Assembly (NCBI GenBank): GCA_003290165.1 | Contig: QNQO01000679.1 | Span: 124,001 to 188,000 of the forward strand | Reading direction: 5' to 3' | Source: Berberis thunbergii | Taxonomy: Eukaryota > Streptophyta > Magnoliopsida > Ranunculales > Berberidaceae | Length of the DNA stretch: 64,000 bases | Part shown: positions 22,401 to 30,281 of the stretch, piece after piece | Position numbering within the stretch: the first letter of the stretch is position 1 | Layout: each line of letters opens with the position of its first letter | Translations under genes and position numbers: made by a program | Notes under the pieces: model-generated | Told to the model about the DNA's origin: nothing | What the model saw: only the letters and a program-made list of their open reading frames with translations | Databases searched by the model: none

Positions 22401-23761
22401 CTATTGTATTGGAGGGTTAGAAGACCGATCATAGGAGTTGTTCCCTTTACAAGAGTTAAAATGTGAAACCGGCACCCAAAGTGACACTACTCATCATGGT
22501 GAAAGAGATAATGCAACATGTCAGCCAGGGAGTGTTGCTCAGCTACCGAGGATGTATGAACTGTGAACCAAGTAGAAATCGAGTTCACTGGTGACCAAGA
22601 GAATACTTTACTGCAAGAGAAAAAAAATTGATACAAGCAGAGCTATCTAGATGGCTTTACATAACCATGTTTTTCATGTGAATTTCGCATCATGGAATGC
22701 TTGGTTGTCTTGTAGTTGATTCTGCGCTGTTCTGCAGCTAACAACTATGCAAGCAAATAGTTGGATTTAGACTGCTGATATTAGCAAACCATTTCTTCTT
22801 CCCCCCCCCCCCCCCCCCCCCCACCCTTATGAAGCCCAAGAGTTCAAAATCTTCCAAGTACAAGATCTGTTATGACTTCCACAATTTGTTTTTTTAAACG
22901 CATACGTCTCTCAACAGTTATAAAAAAAAAATGCAAATTACAACACAGCATACAGAAAACGAACAAGAAACACATGGAAAACAATAATACAAAGGCCGTC
23001 AATTGACTCCTTGAAAACACAATGAGAAGAGAACAAAACACCCATAAAAACCGTTCTTTAGGAAGAATAGCTCAAATATCCTGCTGTTCTATAGAAAGGA
23101 AGAAGTTCTCGAAGAATGCAAAGACGTCATTCTTTCATAAAAAGTGAAAAACTAATTGTGACAATAAGTTCACAAACATCATCACCAATTTCATTATGTC
23201 ATCATGATAAATCAAAGAATCCTTTTACCATACAGCAAAAAGATGTTATCATTATGATAGCATACGTTTTTTAATTTAATCCAAACCCTAACACAACTTA
23301 TAAACCCTAATAATTTAATTCAAACCCTAATCCAAAATCATCAATGATGCAACTATGAACACTATGCAAAGATAGAAAAAAAAATTGAGAGAAAACAAGA
23401 GGATGAGAACCAACCTCTTCACGGGTGGCACAAGGAAGAACTTTGAGAGACTTTTTTTTCACGTTGAAATCTTTGATATGGAGGCTGACAAACTATTGAA
23501 CTTTGTTATTTATACCTAACACTACAAAGTCCATGAGAATCCATGAGTTTCCAAATCCATAAATATGAATGATATTTTGAATACCCTAAAACTTTTGTGG
23601 ACTTTTTGAAATCCATATTGAATACCCTTGGACTTTGTGGATTTCAGAAAGACTTTTTAAAATCCTGATTGAATACCCCTAGACTTTTGTGGACTTTTTA
23701 AAATCCAAATTGAATACACTTGGATTTTCAGAATTCATGGAATTTATTAAATTGCCCACAA
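22400..23761. other. Harbinger 3 interior between capture and right end
   Basis: No gene is recognised. It holds a pure C tract (22801-22822), an inverted partner of the 22075 repeat near 23156, and from 23480 subterminal repeats leading to the right terminal repeat. Confidence 0.5.
22801..22822. repeat. Poly(C) tract
   Basis: Twenty-two consecutive C residues preceded by CTTCTT. Its exact length in the assembly is likely unreliable. Confidence 0.95.
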
Positions 23762-23784
23762 AATCCAGATACAATACACCCCCT
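23762..23784. repeat. Right terminal inverted repeat of Harbinger 3
   Basis: Reads AATCCAGATACAATACACCC and then CCCT immediately before TTA. Preceded by three to four copies of a unit containing GACTTTTTGAAATCC and TTGAATACCC. Confidence 0.85.
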
Positions 23785-23993
23785 TTAGAAAGTTTGACAT
23801 GCACTTTCCATAATCCATCAACACAGCTTTTTATAGAAACTTACCTTATATGAAGTTGCTAAAAGAGTTTGTTGCCTTTAAATAAACCGATCGAGCTCAG
23901 ATTAGCAACTAAGAGCCTCCTAAAATATACTTGACAACAACACAAACACAGAGTAAGAGAAGAGAAGGTCTTGAGGAGTGTAGACTGTTCAGC
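23785..23993 (+). promoter_or_regulatory. Residual FRO-B upstream region
   Basis: Only about 210 bp separate the PIF/Harbinger 3 terminus from the FRO-B ATG. A TTTTATAGAAA word near 23831 is a possible TATA element. Any more distal FRO-B promoter was displaced over 5 kb away by the insertion. No iron-response element was identified. Confidence 0.35.
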
Positions 23994-24270
23994 ATGGGTT
24001 CAACAATGATGATGATGATGAAATGTTGGTCTCTCATGGATTCAACAGTGGCGATGAAGTGGTTGCCTTTCATGGATTCAACAATGGTGATGAAGTGGTG
24101 TTCTTGTCATGAAGGGAAGAAAGTGATTAGACAAGTGATTAAGCTTCTCATTCTTTTAATCTTTCTTGGGTATCTCATGCTTTGGATCATGATGCCTACC
24201 AGTTTATATAGTACGACTTGGTTGCCCAGTATGTGCGCCAAGACTACTTCCACCTTTTTTGGCACACAAG
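23994..24270 (+). CDS. FRO-B exon 1 with Met-rich triplicated N-terminus
   Basis: The ATG at 23994 opens a frame with three imperfect units: MGSTMMMMMKCWSL, MDSTVAMKWLPF and MDSTMVMKW. It then reads VIKLLILLIFLGYLMLWIMM, a membrane helix, and MPTSLYSTTWLP, the FRO exon 1 signature. It ends AAG|GTTTGA, so phase and residue (G split before VTLL) match exon 2 at 30282. The frame is uninterrupted. The Met-rich triplication is not part of FRO proteins I remember and seems lineage-specific. Upstream in-frame codons exist but no earlier ATG. The rest of the gene lies beyond a 6-kb intron. Confidence 0.8.
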
Positions 24271-24473
24271 GTTTGAATGATGCTTGTGCATTACCTTTTG
24301 GTTTCCAGGGCTAGTTTTGCATTTCTGTCAGCATTGCTTTAGATACAGAACTTGGTTGCAATGCTAGAAAAGAAAATTTTTTGTTTGCAAAAAAAATGTG
24401 ACAGTAAAAAATAGTTTAGGGGTGCACTAAGCAATTTTTTCGCACTAAAAATGAGAAAATCACATAGGACAGG

Positions 24474-24952
24474 TGTCACGGACTAGTAATCCGTGCGGCA
24501 CTAGCTATCCAATTCACTAGTAAGCCTATAAGTAGTTACTTTGACAGGCACAAATATTAACTTGAGAATGCACAATATCAATCTGTAGACAATATAACAA
24601 TGCACAGTAGTCAGCAAAAGCTTTCATTAACATTCAGTAGATTACAATGGGGAGGAACGTTCGAAAGGACGTTGCTCAAGACTAGTTAGATGTTATCGAT
24701 CGATGGAAATACAAGTTTAAAGTTGAAAAGCAATGCAAAGAAAACAATAAAAATGCTAGCGGTACAGTCTGGCCCGACTATGCAATAGAGGCAACACGTC
24801 CTCATAGTCAAGAGCTCAAACTTTCCCCCTATAATATAGATGCTAAGCATTTGGGCACTTTTCAAAAGGGAACATTGAGTTTTGAGACCATTAGGAAAGT
24901 CTTGAAAGGCCTCTGACGTTGATTTTCTTGACCAACGGTACTAGTCCTGACA
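24474..24952 (-). repeat. Chromovirus 3' LTR
   Basis: 479 bp, TG...CA ends, same length as the partner at 29559-30037. Lies against the polypurine tract at 24953. Confidence 0.93.
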
Positions 24953-24966
24953 CTCTCCCACACTCA
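24953..24966 (-). other. Chromovirus polypurine tract
   Basis: On the minus strand the bases next to the 3' LTR read GAGTGTGGGAGAG, the purine-rich primer for plus-strand DNA synthesis. Confidence 0.75.
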
Positions 24967-26207
24967 ATTCGTTGACGCCCTCGCAGCGAACTTTTCCAAG
25001 TACTCTTCCAGCTTTGAGAGGTACGGCAGCAGATGCTCGACTGGCTCCCAACTGATCTCTGAAAGAGGCTCATCCTGCCACTTGACCAAATACTCTCTAT
25101 CCGGACCTGTGTTGTTGATGAGGCGGTCAGCTAAGATTTCTTCCACTTCTCGATCTGGCTTAGTAAGATGCTTAGGCAATGCTCGGGTAGATACATTTCT
25201 TGTGGGATCAGTGGCATCTGCATGGTAGGACTTCAAGTTACTTGCATGGAAGACAGGATGGGTGAAACGGAGCCAATGTGGTAACTTGACGCGATAGGAG
25301 ACTTTGCCTACTTTCTCAATAATCTGTATTGGTCCCTCATACTTGCGAAATAGACTGTTGTGTGCTCTAGCTGTCCGTTTATACTTGTTGAACATATCTA
25401 GCTTCACCAATACCAAGTCCGCGACTTCAAAAGGATCAATCCGTCGTTTCTTGTCGGCCCATTTCTTCATGTGACGGGAGGCTTTCTCAAGATAGGCTCG
25501 AGCAACTTCAATGTTTTTCTGCCAGGCTTTGACAAATTCAAGAGCTCTTGGGCTGGAGTGAGTAGCTGAGCTCTTTTGTAAGTTGAAACAAAATTGTGCA
25601 ACATCAAGTAGTCCCACCCAATTTTCTGATTTGCACTTACAAAATGACGAAGGTATTCTTCGAACATAGAGTTAAAGCGCTCAGTCTGTCCGTCAGATTG
25701 GGGATGTTGGCTTGGCGACATATTAAGTTTGGATCCCAAGAGCTTGAACAACTCCTTCCAGAACTTTCCTGTGAACCGAGCATCACGGTCGCTAACAATG
25801 TTTTCGGGCAGTCCCCAATACTTCACTACATGCTTGAGGAATAATTGCGCCGTATCTTCGGCTGTGCAAGTCAGTTCGGTCGGCACAAAGGTCACATACT
25901 TTGAGAATTGGTCAACAACTACAAAGATGCACCTGAAATCCTCCACTTTCGGTAACCCAGTAATGAAGTCCATGGAAACACTTTCCCAAGGACGAGTTCG
26001 AACAGGCAAGGGCTCTAGTAAGCCTACTGGTCGATCTCTTTCAAACTTATCTTGCTGGCAAATAAGACATGTTCGAACATAAGCCATTACATCCTCCTGT
26101 ATTTGCGGCCAATAGTACCCCCTCTCTAGCAATACAAGTGTTCGTCTCCAACCTGGATGTCCCGCCCAATGGGTGTCATGGCATTCTCTCAAAAGTTCTT
26201 TTCTCAA
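24964..26207 (-). pseudogene. Chromovirus integrase with chromodomain
   Basis: Read from 26207 downwards, it starts with the zinc-binding HDTHWAGHPGWRRTL ... TCLICQQDK (HHCC). The core follows: MDFITGLPKVE (first Asp), SDRDARFTGKFW (second Asp) and GQTERFNSMFEEY (Glu). The frame shifts near 25540. The second frame (25617-24964) carries the C-terminal domain, VSYRVKLPHWLRFTHPVFHA, then a chromodomain: REVEEILADR, YLVKWQDEPLSEISWEPVEH and LLPYLSKLEEYLEKF. Chromodomains at this position define plant chromoviruses and are thought to steer integration to particular chromatin. The shift inactivates this copy. Confidence 0.88.
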
Positions 26208-26263
26208 ACTAGAAGTTCTTGGAACATAGAGGCGATTACCAGTTGTGAGTATTGCTCCATCTT

Positions 26264-28381
26264 TTATCCAGAACCGTCGAGTTTGCCCTGCTTGATCAAC
26301 TTTGTAATCGCCTTCGCTTGTGGGTCTGTCTGTAGGCTTGTTTTGATCTTATCCAAGATGGTGTGACTCGGACCGGTATGAGTTAGCACTGCAAGGTCTG
26401 CCCTTCTACTGAGTGCATTAGCTACATTGTTAGTGCACCCTGGCTTGTATTCCAATACTAAGTCAAATTCTGCTAATTTTTCCTGCCATCGAGATTGCTT
26501 GGAGGTTAGCATCTTCTGAGTAAGGAAATGGCTTGCTGCAGCATTATCCGTTTTAACAAGGACTTGATATCCCAAAAGGTAGTGTCTCCACACCCGTAAA
26601 CAATGTACAATGGCTAGCAATTCCTTTTCCTGAGCTGAGTAACGGGACTTTGTATCATTCAACTTTCGACTCTCATATGCTACCGGGTGACCATCTTGAA
26701 GCAAAACTCCTCCTAAGGCATAATCAGATGCATCTGTTTGTACTTCAAAGGGCTTGGTGATGTCTGGCAAGGCCAATACTGGATTTTTCATCACGGCCAG
26801 TTTCAAGTCTTGGAATGAAGCTTCACACTGCCTATCTCATTCCCATGTTCGGTCTTGTTTCAACAAATTTGTCAGTGCAACAGCTCTCTTAGAGTAGTCC
26901 CTTATGAAGCGACGATAATAGTTTGCGAGTCCAAGGAAAGAACGTAGTTGAGACACGTTCTTAGGAGTGTTCCAATCATGGATTTCCTTGACTTTTTCCA
27001 TGTCCATCCGAATCTTGCCATTGCCAATAACATGACCCAAGAAATTGATCTGGGTCTGGCCGAATGAGCACTTCACCTTCTTGACAAAGAGATAATTATC
27101 CCTAAGGATTTGAAACACTTCTCGCAAATGATGTAGGTGTTCTTCTATAGTCCCACTATAAACCACAATATCGTCAAGATAGACAACCACAAACTTGTCC
27201 AGAAAGTGACAGAACATGCCATTCATAAGGGTGCAAAACGTAGTTGGAGCATTGGTCAAGCCGAAGGGCATTACTAGGAACTCATATGACCCATATCTAG
27301 TAGAACAAGTAGTTTTGGGTTCGTCACCAGCAGTAATGCGGACCTGATGGTAACCTGATCTCAAGTCGAGTTTTGTGAAGTATTTGGCGGATCCAAGTTG
27401 GTCGAATAAGTCTGCAATAAGCGGTAGCGGGTATTTGTTCTTTATAGTGACTTTTTTCAAGGCTCTATAGTAAACACAAAGGCGAAGACTGCCATCATGT
27501 TTCCGCTGAAAAAGAACAGGTGCCCCATAAGGTGCTTTAGAGGGTTGAATGAATCCCGACTCCAGCAAGCCATCTAGTTGTTTTCTCAATTCGGCCAACT
27601 CTGGAGGGCTCATGCGATATGGATTACGTACGGGTGGCTTGGCACCAGACACTAACTCAATTTCGTGATCAATGAGCCTTCTGGGAGGTAGATTCTATGG
27701 CAATTCATTCGGCATCACTTCGCTGAAGTCAGCAATAACTTGGGCAACTTCCTCGGAGATTTTGCTAGTATCATCTTCCACCTCTAGCTTTGCCACAGCT
27801 AAGTATGTATCTTCTCCTTTGGCCAAGCCTCTCTTGACTTGGAGCTCCTACAATATTCTATCATGAGTTGTGGGTCGAATTGAGGTTGGTACAATGCGTA
27901 GTCTGGGTCTGAAAAAGCCCAAGGAGTCCATGAAAGGTAGTGGTCCTGCTGCAGCTCCTCGGAAGAATTCTTGGCCAATAATCACCTTAAAATCATCAAG
28001 TGGGACGGCCAAGAAGTTTGATCTTCCTTCCCATGGACCAACCTGTAGTGGCACATCTCTAGCCATACCATTAATAGAGATTGCCTCAGAGTTGACAGCT
28101 TTCAACTTACCCACATCTCCTTCTAAGTTCAGACCCACACGTCTAGCTTCCTCTGGGGCAATAAAATTGTCTGTCGCTCCTGAATCCAACAATGCTTGGG
28201 AAGGGAACCCATTGATAGTGATGTCAATGTATTGTAAAGCCTTCTTGTGTGGGTGCTCATACATTTCTCCTTTGACAACATTGAGCTTGCGTAGAGCTCC
28301 CATCTGGGAGGTCTCACTATTGGTGGGGTTCGAGCTCGATGCGGTCGAGTCAAAAGGTTTTGTTTGAAGCAAGGACATCAA
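26264..28381 (-). pseudogene. Chromovirus protease-RT-RNase H
   Basis: One continuous frame is interrupted only by stops at 27848-27850 (TAG), 27695-27697 (TAG) and 26834-26836 (TGA). Protease: ALLDSGATDNFI near residue 66. [24 protein letters not shown] and catalytic [13 protein letters not shown]; the usual CVDYRAL is CVYYRAL. RNase H: VQTDASDYALGGVL, YSAQEKELLAIVH and VKTDNAAASHFL. The chain of stops in an otherwise open frame fits C-to-T decay of methylated DNA. Domain order protease-RT-RNase H-integrase is Ty3/gypsy. Confidence 0.9.
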
Positions 28382-28405
28382 TGAGTGTAGGGCTGGTTTG
28401 GATGG

Positions 28406-28447
28406 ACAGTTGCCTGTTGGGTGATCCCTGCTGTTTCAAAGAATGCA
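28406..28447 (-). other. Gag zinc knuckle with second Cys replaced by TGA
   Basis: In the frame that joins the protease, the motif spacing is C-x2-stop-x4-H-x4-C (CIL, stop, NSRDHPTGNCPSK). The second Cys of a CCHC knuckle is a TGA at 28436-28438, one base from TGC or TGT. Confidence 0.7.
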
Positions 28448-28585
28448 TGGGGCAAGTGCAGATGGTCTCCACTGCCCAGAGTAGTTTTTCCATCATTTGT
28501 TGTTGTAATTTGAGTTGCTAGGGATGGCATTCCAATTTCTGTTGGAACTCCAATTCTGGTTGGACAGCCGAGAATTGTAGTTTCC

Positions 28586-29531
28586 TCAGTTCTGATTTGA
28601 GTTTCCCCAATTTTGGCGAGGTGATCGAGCATTTGACCCTGAGCTCGAATTGGTACTGTTAGTTCTAGCTGTGGAGTGATTGAGCGAAGTGGATCCAGCC
28701 ATGGGCATATAATCGCTAAACCTTTCTGCTGCTGCAATAGCACTTGTAATATCTGTCACCTTCTGCCTTTGCAATTCTGCTTGCAGAAGCGGCTGAGCTT
28801 GTTCCATGAAACAGAAAACTTTGTCCTTCTCAGACATGTCTCAAATATCTAGCAAGCAAGTTGAGAACTGCCCTGACGTAGTCTCGAATATTGCATGTCT
28901 GTTTGATGGTGTGGAGCTTCCTCCTTGCTAAGAAATCAGTGTTCTCAGGCAAGAATTGATTTCTGAGTTCCTTTTTGAGGTCTGCCCAAGTTCTAATAAG
29001 GATGTGACCTTCTTCCATATCTGCATATTTGGTTCTCCACCATAGTTTCGCATCACCTGCTAAGTACATGGTAGCCATGGTGACCTTGGCTTCTTCTGAT
29101 TCGGGGTTCACCGCGCGAAAATACTGCTCTAGATCAAACAAGAAGTTCTCTAGCTCTTTCCCATCTCGTGCCCCAGCGTATGACTTTGGCTCAAGCACTT
29201 TCATCCTAGGGTGATCAGTCGTCCCTGTGGCCTTGGTTAGCAAACCAACCCTTGCAAATAAGTCCTCCAACTGTAATTGGAAGTCACTCATCACCTGAGC
29301 TGTGGGGTGAGGCGACTCTTCCATAGCGACTGTTCGTCCCTTTAAATTGTCGACTTGCTCAGCCAGCCAATCCACTCTGTCTGCCAAGTGAAAGAGTCCA
29401 TCAAGCCGACTGATCTGTTCTCCCAAACAGCTCAACTAGTCCATTCTGGTTTCTAGTCTCTGCATTCGACTAGCCTGTCGTTCCTCCATAGCGCTAAGGT
29501 GCTCACTTAGTTCCTGCATCCTGGTTTGCAT
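28586..29531 (-). pseudogene. Chromovirus gag (capsid)
   Basis: The first Met (29531) gives MQTRMQELSEHLSAMEER, then a TAG at 29438-29436, then 200 open codons. These include PKSYAGARDGKELENFLFDL, YLAGDAKLWWRTKYADME and FLPENTDFLARRKL, typical of the retrotransposon gag domain. A shift near 28850 moves the frame to MSEKDKVFCFMEQAQPLLQ, which leads to a Ser/Asn-rich linker and the damaged zinc knuckle. Gag forms the particle that packages element RNA. Confidence 0.85.
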
Positions 29532-29544
29532 TCAACAAGCTCTA

Positions 29545-29556
29545 GCTCTGATACCA
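29545..29556 (-). other. Chromovirus primer-binding site (initiator Met tRNA)
   Basis: Minus-strand TGGTATCAGAGC, complementary to the 3' end of plant initiator tRNA-Met, 2 bp inside the 5' LTR. Confidence 0.9.
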
Positions 29557-29558
29557 AC

Positions 29559-30037
29559 TGTCACGGACTAGCAATCCGTGCGGCACTAGCTATTCAATTC
29601 ACTAGTAAGCCTATGAGTAGTTACTTTGACGGGCACAAATATTAACTTGAGAATGCACAATATCAATCTGTAGACAATATAACAATGCACAGTAGTCAGC
29701 AAAAGCTTTCATTAACATTCAATAGATTACAATGGGGAGGAACGTTCGAAAGGACGTTGCTGAAGACTAGTTCGATGCTATCGATCGATGGAAATATAAG
29801 TTTGAAGTTGAAAAGCAATGCAAAGAAAACAATAAAAATGTTAGCGGTACAGTCTGGCCCGACTATGCAACGGAGGCAACACGTCCTCACAGTCAAGAGC
29901 TCAAACCTTCCCCCTATAATATAGATGCTAAGAATTTGGGCACTTTTCAAAAGGGAACATTGAGTTTTGAGACCATTAAGAAAGTCTTGAAAGGCCTCTG
30001 ACGTTGATTTCCCTGACCAATGGTACTAGTCCTGACA
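29559..30037 (-). repeat. Chromovirus 5' LTR
   Basis: 479 bp. About 20 differences from 24474-24952 counted by eye, mostly transitions. GCAGG follows at 30038-30042. Confidence 0.93.
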
Positions 30038-30170
30038 GCAGGCATGAGACCGGCCAATAACGTTTTCTGAGACCAATTTTGTAACCAAACACCTGAAAAT
30101 TTATTTTCTTGAGAAATATTTTATTTCCCTAACACGCCCGAAGTCTAATTTTTGCATACTTTCCATTGTA

Positions 30171-30171
30171 C

Positions 30172-30259
<88 letters not shown>
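30171..30259. repeat. (CA)n(TA)n tract followed by poly(T)
   Basis: A compound microsatellite with a T run, about 20 bp upstream of the FRO-B exon 2 acceptor. It may act as a long polypyrimidine stretch. Length is likely unstable. Confidence 0.95.
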
Positions 30260-30281
30260 ATGGTGCTTGATTTATTTGTAG

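Larger units (their letters stand above)
18735..23784 (-). mobile_element. PIF/Harbinger element 3, nearly intact
   Basis: Terminal repeats GGGGGGTGTATTGTAT (left) and its complement ending ATACAATACACCCCC (right) are each flanked by TTA (18732-18734 and 23785-23787), the 3-bp duplication typical of PIF/Harbinger. Subterminal words such as TCCACGGACT (left) and TTGAATACCC with TTTTGTGGACTTT (right) recur several times near both ends. The minus strand carries ORF1 (21869-20859) and a three-exon transposase (20560-19089). Between ORF1 and the right end lies about 1.9 kb containing a captured AP2-type exon. It ends about 210 bp from the FRO-B start codon. Confidence 0.85.
24474..30037 (-). mobile_element. 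Ty3/gypsy chromovirus in FRO-B intron 1
   Basis: A 5.56-kb element on the strand opposite to FRO-B. Its two 479-bp LTRs (24474-24952, 29559-30037) start TGTCACGG and end CCTGACA, and are flanked by ACAGG and GCAGG (a 5-bp duplication with one change). It has a Met-tRNA primer site, polypurine tract, gag, protease, RT, RNase H, integrase and a C-terminal chromodomain, in the gypsy order. I count about 20 differences between the LTRs by eye, so the insertion is moderately recent. Nonsense codons and shifts make it non-autonomous now. Confidence 0.92.

Noticed and set aside
25596..26366. Plus-strand frames within the chromovirus
   Set aside because: Shadows opposite well-defined integrase and RNase H coding on the minus strand.
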